Shown here piece by piece: positions 15,676-22,539 of a stretch of DNA of 42,900 nt. Below the pieces are notes generated by a model. It was not told where the DNA came from and made no database searches. It saw only the letters and a list, made by a program, of their open reading frames with translations. The stretch's first letter is position 1. Each line of letters begins with the position of its first letter. A program made the position numbers and the translations under genes. Source of the stretch: Actinomycetes bacterium (GTDB taxonomy: Bacteria; Actinomycetota; Acidimicrobiia; Acidimicrobiales; GCA-2861595); the NCBI GenBank assembly GCA_023264975.1, contig JAHFUS010000033.1, positions 1-42,900 on the forward strand, read 5' to 3'.

Positions 15676-16212
15676 CTACGTGAGCAGGGAGTCCACGTTG
15701 GCCTCGCCCGACTTGTAGCGGCGGACGACTTCGGCCTGCAACGCGTCGAGGCGCTCGAACAGCTCGCGGCGGCGGGCGGACACGGAGCGCTCGAGCTCCA
15801 CCAGGGCGTCGGCGATGCGCCGCACCTCGACCTCGCCGGTCTCGGGCAGGGCGCCCGCCTTGTCGATGTCGATGATGGCGTCGAGGTCGGCGGTGAGGAG
15901 GGCGTGGTCGACGTCGGGCAGCATGAGGCTGGTCAGGCGGCCGGTGGTGGTGCGGGTGCCGCCCTCGGCCAGGATCTCACCCAGATGTTCGACCAGCTCG
16001 GACAGGTCGCCTGTGCCACCGGCGGCCCGGTTCTCGAGCTCGGCCAGCACGATGTCGAGGCGCACCTGCACCAGCCGGCGCAGGTAGGACAGAGCGCCCT
16101 CCGCCTCGCCGCACTCGGTCTTGCGGGCGCGGAGGTCGGCCATGGAGAGCCCGCCCAGGTCGGCTACGTAGTCGTCGGCCATGATCCGGTCGAAGTCGAG
16201 GACCTGGGTCAC
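15676..16212 (-). CDS. rsiG: RsiG-like coiled-coil anti-sigma / c-di-GMP-binding protein
   Basis: A 178-residue helical protein. Two helical stretches contain the RsiG signature E(x)3S(x)2R(x)3Q(x)3D: EGALSYLRRLVQVRLD at residues 38-53 matches every position, and ERSVSARRRELFERLD at 141-156 matches all but Q, which is F152. In Streptomyces, RsiG uses two such motifs to bind a c-di-GMP dimer and then sequesters the sigma factor WhiG. The opening ADDYVADLGGLSMADLRARKTE also fits the family. GTG at 16212 overlaps the stop of the protease gene (GTGA), so translation is coupled. No sigma factor or diguanylate cyclase is nearby; the partner is unknown. Confidence 0.82.
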   Translation of the reverse strand: MTQVLDFDRIMADDYVADLGGLSMADLRARKTECGEAEGALSYLRRLVQVRLDIVLAELENRAAGGTGDLSELVEHLGEILAEGGTRTTTGRLTSLMLPDVDHALLTADLDAIIDIDKAGALPETGEVEVRRIADALVELERSVSARRRELFERLDALQAEVVRRYKSGEANVDSLLT

Positions 16213-16655
16213 AGCCGCGATCCTACCCTCTGACCCTCCGTGGGCAGCGGGCGGCGGATCCGCCCGGCCCGGTCCGCGGGGCCGTACCGGTAAACGGCCC
16301 GGCCCCACACTCGCGGCAGCGGTCCGAAGGCGCGGCTGTCCGTGCTCGCCGCCGGGTTGTCCCCGAGCACGACGACGCCTCCGCTGCCGGTCATCGCCAC
16401 CCGTTTCACCAGCAGGCGGTCCGGCCGGCGGGGGTCACGCACCACGACCACGTCGCCGGGTCGGGGCCGTGCCGGGCGGACGGCGAGGATGCGGTCACCG
16501 GGCTGCAGGGTGGGTTGCATGCTCTCGCCCTCCACCTGGACCCGGCGGATCGGGCGGGCGGCGCAGGCCGCCGCCATCAGCGCGGCTGTTGCCCAGCGGA
16601 GCCAGGGGGTAGAAACGGGGTGTAGCCCTCGCACCCGTCGCACATGAAGGAGCAT
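16209..16655 (-). CDS. sodX: S26-type signal peptidase, nickel superoxide dismutase maturation protease
   Basis: A short (at most 148-residue) signal-peptidase-like protein. One N-terminal hydrophobic stretch (about 20-33) is followed by VEGESMQPTLQPGDRILA with the catalytic serine, DRLLVKRVA with the lysine, and VVLGDNPAASTDSRAFGPLP, the S26 box. Its place head-to-head with sodN matches SodX, which trims the SodN propeptide to expose the His-1 nickel hook. The ATG at 16655 lies in the sodN ribosome site, so a GTG at 16643 or 16634 may be the true start. The stop overlaps the rsiG-like gene. Confidence 0.85.
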   Translation of the reverse strand: MLLHVRRVRGLHPVSTPWLRWATAALMAAACAARPIRRVQVEGESMQPTLQPGDRILAVRPARPRPGDVVVVRDPRRPDRLLVKRVAMTGSGGVVVLGDNPAASTDSRAFGPLPRVWGRAVYRYGPADRAGRIRRPLPTEGQRVGSRL

Positions 16656-16660
16656 CGCCC

Positions 16661-17080
16661 ATGCCCACTGTCCTCCGCCTGCTCGAGTTCGCCGACCGCG
16701 TCCGCCCGCCGGTCACGGCGTCCGCCCACTGCGACGTCCCGTGCGGTGTGTACGACCCTGCCCAGGCCCGAATCGAGGCCGACTCGGTCCAGAAGATCAT
16801 CGAGAAGTACCACGCCTCCGCCGACGAGGCCTTCCGGACCCGCTGCCTGATCGCCAAGGAGGAGCGGGCCGAACTGGTCAAGCACCACCTGTGGGTGCTG
16901 TGGACCGACTACTTCAAGCCCGAGCACCTCGAGGCCCACCCCGACCTCCACGACCTGTTCTGGAAGGCCACCAAGGCGGCAGGCCAGGCCAAGCAGACCA
17001 CCGACGCGGCCAACGCCGAGAAGCTGCTCGGCCTCATCGACGAGATCGCCGCCATCTTCTGGAAGACCAAGGGCAAGTAG
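16661..17080 (+). CDS. sodN: nickel superoxide dismutase
   Basis: The 139-residue precursor dismutates superoxide. The nickel hook HCDVPCGVY starts at residue 23, so a 22-residue propeptide ending ASA would be removed by the adjacent SodX. The helical remainder (ARIEADSVQKIIEKYH, HHLWVLWTDYFKPEHLEAHPDL, LGLIDEIAAIFWKTK) matches the family four-helix bundle. ATG 16661 has AAGGAG eight bases upstream. No TTGCAA-N5-TTGCAA Nur box was seen in the short upstream region. Divergent from sodX by only a few bases. Confidence 0.97.
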   Translation: MPTVLRLLEFADRVRPPVTASAHCDVPCGVYDPAQARIEADSVQKIIEKYHASADEAFRTRCLIAKEERAELVKHHLWVLWTDYFKPEHLEAHPDLHDLFWKATKAAGQAKQTTDAANAEKLLGLIDEIAAIFWKTKGK

Positions 17081-17156
17081 CAACGCCGTAGCCGTACCTC
17101 GGTCGCTCGTCGTGTGGGGCTAGCTTCGCCCTGCACGACGAGAACGGGGGTTGGCC

Positions 17157-17885
17157 ATGGAGGTCTTTTCGCAGGCCGGTGGCGAGATGCTGTCGCGTTG
17201 GGGCCACTACATGGCCGGGGTCACCTGGATCGGGCTCCTGTACTACTTCAACTTCGTGCAGGCGCCGTCGTTCGCCGAGTTCGAGGCGGCCGCCCGCACC
17301 GAGGCGCTGACGAAGCTCGTCCCCCGGGCACTGTGGTGGTTCAAGTTCGCCGCCATGCTCACCCTGGCCACCGGGATCATGATCCTCGGCTTCCAGGAGA
17401 ACCTGAGCGGCGGCGAGTACTTCAAGACGGCGCCCGGCATCAGCATCTCCACCGGCATCCTGCTGGCGCTGGTGATGTTCGGGAACGTGTTCCGGGTCAT
17501 CCTTCCCAACCAGAAGAAGGTGATCGCCTCGGCGCAGGCGGTGGCGGCCGGCGGGCCCGCCGACCCTGCAGCTCCGGAGGCCTCCCGTCGCGCCCTGCTG
17601 GCCTCGCGTACCAACGCCTTCTTCTCGATCCCCATGCTGTGGTTCATGGGCGTCACGAGCCACCTGGCTCCCGCCTACGCCATCCATCCCGAGGGGGCCA
17701 GGCGCGGCATCTACTGGCTGATCACCCTGGCCCTCATCGTGGTGCTCGAGCTCAACGGCACGGGGCGCCTCGGCGGGACGGCGCCCGGCGGCACCCGCGC
17801 ATACCTCGACGACCACGTGAAGTCGATCGTCGCCGGGTTCGTGCTCTGGGCGGTGTTCCTGGTGATGTGGGAGGTGCTCTTCTAG
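17157..17885 (+). CDS. PuuD/urate-hydroxylase-type membrane protein (DUF989-like)
   Basis: A 242-residue protein with about six membrane helices. RWGHYMAGVTWIGLLYYFNFVQAPSFAEFEA at residues 13-43 is the signature of the family related to the membrane part of bacterial urate oxidase PuuD; FFSIPMLWFMGVTSHLAP holds further conserved residues. The cytochrome c domain of full PuuD is missing, so urate oxidation is not assured. ATG 17157 follows AACGGGGG; a TTG two codons earlier is possible. A TAGCTT -10 candidate lies at 17121-17126. No purine genes are near. Confidence 0.8.
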   Translation: MEVFSQAGGEMLSRWGHYMAGVTWIGLLYYFNFVQAPSFAEFEAAARTEALTKLVPRALWWFKFAAMLTLATGIMILGFQENLSGGEYFKTAPGISISTGILLALVMFGNVFRVILPNQKKVIASAQAVAAGGPADPAAPEASRRALLASRTNAFFSIPMLWFMGVTSHLAPAYAIHPEGARRGIYWLITLALIVVLELNGTGRLGGTAPGGTRAYLDDHVKSIVAGFVLWAVFLVMWEVLF

Positions 17886-17919
17886 TCCTGGTGGGGTGCG
17901 AAAGCGGAGATTCCGCCCG

Positions 17920-18804
17920 CTACTCCAGTACCAGCGCCGCCACCAGGCACCACACCGGCGCCAGCACGAGCAGCGAGTCGATACGCCGCAGGGCGGGGAC
18001 GTTGGCCCGCCGGTCCCCCATCAGCGCCGAGGCGACGTACGGGCCCAGGGGCGCGAGCACGATGGCGATGCCACCGAGGATCCACGGGGTGGCTCCTCGG
18101 AAGGGCGGCACGAGGACGGCGGCCACGCCGAGGGTGACGGCGGCGATACTGGCGGCGCCGGCCGCCGGCCCCTCCCATGCACTGCCGGCGCCGGTGCCCA
18201 CCACGTAGGCGCTGGCGTCGTAGACAGCGGCGAAGGTGAGCAGGACGAACACCGGCACGATGCCGCTCTGGAGGAGGAGCACGGGTGAGGCGCAGGCCAG
18301 GCCGATGACGCCGGCGGCCACGAGCGTGCCCACGGGCTCGACCTTGGCGTTGCCACCCACCACCACGCCGGCGACCACGGTGCCGACCACTGCCAGCGCC
18401 ACGACTCCTACCGCCAGCGGGCCGGCGGCGGCGCCGACCACGAGCAGCGCGGCCCCGGCGCCGGCCACCGGCGCCGACGGCCGGGGATGGGCCCGGCGTG
18501 AGCGGACCGCCTGCAGGGCGGCCAGACCGGCGCACGGGGCGAGCAGGACGACGAGGCCCGGCCGGCCGGCGGCCAGGGCCGCCATCGTCAACACGAACCA
18601 CACGAGGCCGAGACGGGCGTGCGGCCCCACGACCCGCGGTCGCTCCTCCAGGGCCCGCACCCTGGCGAGCCACCCGGCGCGGCCGGCGGCGGTCGCCGGT
18701 CCTGTCGCGTCGCCACCGCCGGGCGCCGCCAGCCGCGACCCGGCCCTTCGGGGCGTGTCGCCCGCTGGGGCGACCTCGCCCAACCGGACGGAGCGATCGG
18801 CCAC
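17920..18804 (-). CDS. CdsA-like membrane protein (degenerate phosphatidate cytidylyltransferase)
   Basis: A 294-residue protein with a polar 60-residue N terminus and about seven hydrophobic segments. The C-terminal half resembles CTP:phosphatidate cytidylyltransferase: FAAVYDASAYVVGTGAG aligns with the SD-x-AY-x2-G region, and SALMGDRRANVPALRRIDSLL with the S-x-x-KR...DR-x-DS signature. The lysine-rich and KD-x-x-PGHGG parts are missing, so catalytic activity is doubtful. It lies two bases from the MoaD-like gene, probably in one transcript with it and the MaoC gene. Confidence 0.65.
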   Translation of the reverse strand: MADRSVRLGEVAPAGDTPRRAGSRLAAPGGGDATGPATAAGRAGWLARVRALEERPRVVGPHARLGLVWFVLTMAALAAGRPGLVVLLAPCAGLAALQAVRSRRAHPRPSAPVAGAGAALLVVGAAAGPLAVGVVALAVVGTVVAGVVVGGNAKVEPVGTLVAAGVIGLACASPVLLLQSGIVPVFVLLTFAAVYDASAYVVGTGAGSAWEGPAAGAASIAAVTLGVAAVLVPPFRGATPWILGGIAIVLAPLGPYVASALMGDRRANVPALRRIDSLLVLAPVWCLVAALVLE

Positions 18805-18806
18805 CG

Positions 18807-19160
18807 CTAGCCGCTCCCGCCCGGCAGTGGCACCAGGGCGCCGGCGCCGCTCCCATCGCCAACCCGCTTCAGGGCGGAATCGCCGCTCCCGCCGGCAGCC
18901 GGGTGCCGGACTACGTCGTCCCCGCTCCCGCCCGACACGGGGGGCAGCACGGCCACCTCGTCGCCTTCTCCCACCGCCACGTCCCCGTCCGCCGGCTCAC
19001 CGTTCACCCACACCCTGGCGGTGCGCAGCACGGATGTGAACGGCTCGCCGTACCGGGCGCGGGCGGCGCTCAGGACGTCGGCCACCGTGGCCCCGTCGAC
19101 CTCGTCCCGTCCGGTGCCGGCGGCCTCGCGGGCGGATGCGAACAGTCTCAGCACCGGCAC
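18807..19160 (-). CDS. MoaD/ThiS-family sulfur carrier with C-terminal extension
   Basis: Residues 1-80 form a beta-grasp MoaD-like domain: VPVLRLFASAREAAGTGRDEV, ATVADVLSAARARYG, VWVNGEPADGDVAVGEGDEVAVLPPVSGG. Normal MoaD ends at the GG that becomes a thiocarboxylate. Here the frame runs about 36 residues past PPVSGG, with more GGSG/GSG patches and a final LPGGSG. Processing would be needed for a standard sulfur carrier; otherwise the extension may have another role. The GTG at 19160 gives the family start. It follows the MaoC gene by 19 bases. Confidence 0.78.
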   Translation of the reverse strand: MPVLRLFASAREAAGTGRDEVDGATVADVLSAARARYGEPFTSVLRTARVWVNGEPADGDVAVGEGDEVAVLPPVSGGSGDDVVRHPAAGGSGDSALKRVGDGSGAGALVPLPGGSG

Positions 19161-19179
19161 GGCCGGGCTCCCCGCTCGC

Positions 19180-20028
19180 TCAGGGCGAGACCTCCGCCCG
19201 CCCGTTGGAGATGACCAACTCACCACCGCTGTGCGCCTCGAAGGCGTAGAGGTGTCGGCCGTCCCCCGGGCCGGCGTCGTAGAGGCTGGTGACCACGTCG
19301 GTGCCGGGGAAGACGGGCCGGGAGAAGCGCACGGCCAGCCGTCGCAGCCGCCCGGGGTCGCCGCCGGCGACGGAGCCGATGACCGCCTGGCTGGTCATGG
19401 CCATGGTGCACAGGCCGTGCACGATGATCCCCGGCAGGCCGGCGGCAACGGCGACCGCTGCGTCGAGGTGGATGGCGTTGTCGTCCCCTGACGCCTCCTT
19501 GTAGCGGTAGGTCTGGTCGTCGTCGACGTGGACGCCGAAGGTGCCGAGCGGCTGCGCCCGGGCGCCCCTCGGGAATCCGTGCTCGGGCTTGTCGGGGCCG
19601 GCGGACTCCCCGTCGCTCATGCCCCGGATGAACATGGTGACGTACTGCTCGAGCACCAGCGATCCCGTCGTGGTGTCCTCGCTGAGGACCTTCATCGTGT
19701 ACCGGGTGCCGGACCGCCCGACCCGCACGCTGAACGCCTCGGCCGCCGTCGCGAGGAGCTGCCCCGGCGCCAGGGGCTGGTGGAAATGCATGTCCTGTTC
19801 GCCGTGCACGATCATCAGGAACGCCTCGGGTGGCACCATCGACGTGAGTGCGTCGCTCATCGACCGCCACGTGGGCACCACGCCGAACACGGGCGGGGCC
19901 AGGGTGCCCGACGCGTACGCCGGGTTGGGGTCGTTTGTGGCCGCCGCGTAGGAGCGGGCGCGGTCGGCGTCGACCTCCTCGACCTCGCCCGACCACCTCG
20001 TGCCCAGCTTCTCGGTGGCCAGCGCCAT
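19180..20028 (-). CDS. MaoC family double hot-dog dehydratase
   Basis: A 282-residue protein with two hot-dog domains. The N-terminal half (ATNDPNPAYA, TLAPPVFGVVPTW, EQDMHFHQPLAPGQLLATAAE) is of the MaoC-like N-domain type, and the C-terminal half carries the hydratase-2 motif in YKEASGDDNAIHLDAAVAVAAGLPGIIVHGL (about residues 170-200). It probably hydrates enoyl-CoA or dehydrates 3-hydroxyacyl chains. The ATG at 20028 is six bases behind TACCGT (20035-20040), so the mRNA looks leaderless. It is divergent from the histidine phosphatase gene. Confidence 0.88.
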   Translation of the reverse strand: MALATEKLGTRWSGEVEEVDADRARSYAAATNDPNPAYASGTLAPPVFGVVPTWRSMSDALTSMVPPEAFLMIVHGEQDMHFHQPLAPGQLLATAAEAFSVRVGRSGTRYTMKVLSEDTTTGSLVLEQYVTMFIRGMSDGESAGPDKPEHGFPRGARAQPLGTFGVHVDDDQTYRYKEASGDDNAIHLDAAVAVAAGLPGIIVHGLCTMAMTSQAVIGSVAGGDPGRLRRLAVRFSRPVFPGTDVVTSLYDAGPGDGRHLYAFEAHSGGELVISNGRAEVSP

Positions 20029-20085
20029 GCCCGAACGGTACCGGACGCCACCTGCCCACTTCCGGGCCGGCCCTACGCTGGGTCG

Positions 20086-20703
20086 GTGCCCCCCGTCCTC
20101 CTACTCCGCCACGGGCAGTCCACCTGGAACGCCGAGGGCCGCTGGCAGGGGTGGGCGGACGCCCCGCTGTCGGACGAGGGCCTGCGCCAGGCGGTGGAGA
20201 TGGCCACCCGGCTGGCGTCAGCGGACGTGCGGTTCACGAGGGTGGTCTCGTCGGACCTGAGCCGCTCCATCGACACGGCCGCCGTCATGGCGCAGGCTCT
20301 GGAGTTGGGCGACGTGGCGCTGGAGCCGGACCTGCGCGAGCGCGACGTGGGCGACTGGAGCGGGCGCACCACCGAGGAGATCGACATCATCTGGCCGGGC
20401 GCCGTCGCCGCCTGGCGTGAGGGCCGGCTCGACCGGCCTCCCGGTGGCGAGCTCGACCCGGCGTTCCGGGCGCGGGTGGTACGGGTGGTCGAGCGCCTGG
20501 CCGCCGGCCCGGACGGCCTGGTGCTGGCAATCACCCACGGCGGCGTGATCCGGGCCCTCCATCGTCATCTCGGCGTCGAACCGCCCAGCACGCAGAACCT
20601 CGGCGGCCGCTGGTTCGATCTGGCGGCGGACAAGCGGCTGCGGGCGGGCGAGCACGAGGGCCTCCCCGAGGTGCCCGAGGAGACCATCACCACGGCCCTG
20701 TAG
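20086..20703 (+). CDS. histidine phosphatase family protein (phosphoglycerate mutase-like)
   Basis: A 205-residue branch-1 histidine phosphatase. LLLRHGQSTWNAEGRWQGWADAPLSDEG holds the catalytic RHG (residues 8-10), VVSSDLSRSIDTA the second arginine region, LRERDVGDWSGRT the acid, and LAITHGGVIRAL the second histidine. Such enzymes act on sugar phosphates, nucleotides or cofactor intermediates; the substrate is unknown. GTG 20086 is chosen because TACGCT ends six bases before it, matching the leaderless pattern, and because it precedes the conserved strand. Confidence 0.9.
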   Translation: MPPVLLLRHGQSTWNAEGRWQGWADAPLSDEGLRQAVEMATRLASADVRFTRVVSSDLSRSIDTAAVMAQALELGDVALEPDLRERDVGDWSGRTTEEIDIIWPGAVAAWREGRLDRPPGGELDPAFRARVVRVVERLAAGPDGLVLAITHGGVIRALHRHLGVEPPSTQNLGGRWFDLAADKRLRAGEHEGLPEVPEETITTAL

Positions 20704-20753
20704 CCGGGCCCATCCACCCGGAACGTCACGTGGGGGCGCTACCTTCCCGTGCC

Positions 20754-21230
20754 GTGGACGTCGAGGTGATCCGCAGCCCCCGCAGGCGCAAGACGGTGCA
20801 GGCCCGGAAGGTGGACGGCGTCCTCCGGGTCTCCGTCCCGGCCTCCATGAGCAAGGCCGACGAGCAGCGCCACGTGGCCGAGATGGTGCGGCGCATGGAG
20901 CGCCGGTCGGAGTCGTCGGTCGTCGACCTGACGGGCAGAGCCGCCGCCCTGGCGTCGGCCCACGGCCTGCCCCGGCCCGCGTCGATCCGCTGGGTCGACA
21001 ACCAGGAGTGGCGGTGGGGGTCGTGCACCCCGTCCGACGGCACGATCCGCATCTCGACCCGCCTGGCCACCGAACCCTCCTGGGTGCTCGACTACGTGAT
21101 CATGCACGAGCTGGCCCACCTGGTCGTCCCCGGGCACGGCCCCGCCTTCTGGCGGGTGGTAGAGCGCTACCCCCGCACCGAGCGGGCGCGCGGCTTCCTC
21201 ATGGCCCGGGGGCTGGAGCACGCCGGATGA
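20754..21230 (+). CDS. YgjP-type M48 metallopeptidase (DUF45)
   Basis: A 158-residue soluble metalloprotease. DVEVIRSPRRRKTVQARKVDGVLRVSVPA is the family N terminus, WRWGSCTPSDGTIRIS the central block, and YVIMHELAHLVVPGHGPAFWRVVERYP contains the HELAH zinc site (about residue 118) and the second GHG part. The GTG at 20754 lies eight bases after TACCTT (20740-20745). Its TGA overlaps the ATG of a 15-residue micro-ORF that leads to the next gene. Confidence 0.9.
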   Translation: MDVEVIRSPRRRKTVQARKVDGVLRVSVPASMSKADEQRHVAEMVRRMERRSESSVVDLTGRAAALASAHGLPRPASIRWVDNQEWRWGSCTPSDGTIRISTRLATEPSWVLDYVIMHELAHLVVPGHGPAFWRVVERYPRTERARGFLMARGLEHAG

Positions 21231-21274
21231 GTGATCCGGGCGCCCGGTCGACAGGCTCGACGGTGCGCCGGTGA
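21227..21274 (+). CDS. 15-residue bridging micro-ORF
   Basis: The ATG at 21227 overlaps the TGA of the metallopeptidase gene (ATGA) and the frame MSDPGARSTGSTVRR stops with a TGA at 21272-21274 that overlaps the GTG of the next gene (GTGA). It can hand ribosomes from one gene to the other. Its first residues resemble those of the downstream protein (MSDPAANG). It also contains GTCGA-CAGGC-TCGAC, a small hairpin. Whether the peptide has a role is unknown. Confidence 0.4.
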   Translation: MSDPGARSTGSTVRR

Positions 21275-21519
21275 GCGATCCGGCAGCCAACGGCGCTGCG
21301 CCGCCCGGCAAGCGCCCGTCCACCCCGTTGCCGCTCATCCTGTCGTGCGTCGCCGGCGCCGTGGGCCTGGTGCTGCTCGTCGCAGGGGCCGTCGCAGGCA
21401 GCACGGCCCTGTCGGTGGCGGGCGTGGTGGCCGGTTCCGCCTCGCTCGGCGCCGCCCTGTACTGGCGCTCGCTGCTGATCAGCTCGTACGCGGCCCAGAA
21501 ACGGGGCCGGCCCCGCTGA
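21271..21519 (+). CDS. small two-helix membrane protein
   Basis: An 82-residue protein: a Pro-rich cytoplasmic start, two hydrophobic segments (about residues 19-41 and 44-62) joined by a very short turn, and a basic tail QKRGRPR. It starts with GTG overlapping the stop of the bridging micro-ORF. Its last 41 bases overlap the converging alpha/beta hydrolase gene. No known family is recognised. Confidence 0.65.
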   Translation: MSDPAANGAAPPGKRPSTPLPLILSCVAGAVGLVLLVAGAVAGSTALSVAGVVAGSASLGAALYWRSLLISSYAAQKRGRPR

Positions 21520-22462
21520 GGTCGTCGCCTGCATCGCCGCCGCCCTCCGGGCCGGCGCCGGCCGCCGCCTCGGCCAGCCGGAGGGCCGTCTCGGCCATGA
21601 TCCGCTCGGCCAGTTCCTCGGTGAGCAGGTCGCCACCATGGCCGGCGTTCTCGTACCACCACAGCGCCTTGGGCTCGTTCGCCCATTCGTAGATGCTCTC
21701 AGCGTGCTGGGGGCCGAAGTACCCGTCGTCGGGATCGTGGGCGACAACGGTGAAGGCAGGGGCGATGTTCGCCACCAGCGATCCGGCGTCGGGCAGGTAG
21801 ATGCAGTCGGGCCCGACCCGCGTGCGCAGGGCGGCGGCCAGCACCACGCGGCCGACCCGACCGCTGACCAGCTTGCGCACCCGGTGGGTACCGACCCGGT
21901 CGAGGTCACCCCGGGCCGGCGCGCTGATGCCCACCACCCCCGCGACGGTGCCGGATGCGCCGGCGTGCATCAGCACGGCGGCGCCCCCCAGGCTCGTGCC
22001 GATGGTCACCACCGGCAGCCCCGGCGGGGCGGCGGCGACCGCCGCAGCCACGTCGAGGGGCTCGTTGCGGCCCATCGAGCACAGCCCGCCCGATCGCCCG
22101 TGGCCCCGCATGTCGGGCACGATCACGTGGCCCCGGCGGGCCAGCAGGTGGGCGAAACGGTGGACGCCCGGCGAGCGGGACGAGTTCACGAAGCCGTGCA
22201 CGAGCACGAAGGTGCACAGGGCGTCCGCCGGGCCGTCGAGGCGCCACGCGTTGAGACGGACACCGTCGGCCGTCGTGAGGGTCAGCTGCTGCTCGGGGCG
22301 GTACCGGGGCGGTGCCACGTACAGGCCGTAGTAGCGGGCGAGCCGCCCCTTGGCGAGGGCGGCGCCGGCCTGCGCCAGGAGGCCCTGCGCCAGGAAGCGT
22401 CGTTCGGCGACAGGTCGTGGCCCACGGACACCGTCCGGCCGGCGAGCCGGCCGGCCCAGCAC
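21479..22462 (-). CDS. alpha/beta hydrolase
   Basis: The C-terminal 260 residues form an alpha/beta hydrolase fold: CTFVLVHGFVNSSRSPGVHRFAHLLARRGHVIVPDMRGHGRSGG, then VTIGTSLGGAAVLMHAG with the GTSLGG nucleophile elbow, AHDPDDGYFGP for the acid and NAGHGGDLL for the histidine. The substrate is unknown; many such proteins are esterases or lipases. The open frame extends far upstream as a shadow of the kinase gene, so the start is uncertain; GTG at 22462 is the first good choice after the kinase stop. The gene follows the ABC1 kinase gene in the same direction. Confidence 0.82.
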   Translation of the reverse strand: MLGRPARRPDGVRGPRPVAERRFLAQGLLAQAGAALAKGRLARYYGLYVAPPRYRPEQQLTLTTADGVRLNAWRLDGPADALCTFVLVHGFVNSSRSPGVHRFAHLLARRGHVIVPDMRGHGRSGGLCSMGRNEPLDVAAAVAAAPPGLPVVTIGTSLGGAAVLMHAGASGTVAGVVGISAPARGDLDRVGTHRVRKLVSGRVGRVVLAAALRTRVGPDCIYLPDAGSLVANIAPAFTVVAHDPDDGYFGPQHAESIYEWANEPKALWWYENAGHGGDLLTEELAERIMAETALRLAEAAAGAGPEGGGDAGDDLSGAGPVSGPRTS

Positions 22463-22539
22463 GCCGGCGGCGGCGTCGAGCAGGCGGTCGGCACACAGGC
22501 GGCTGCGCCGCCGCCGGGCCGCCGGAACGCCGCCGTGGC

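Noticed and set aside
16600-16660. Nur (nickel) box controlling sodN
   Set aside because: No TTGCAA-N5-TTGCAA or close variant is present in the short upstream region.
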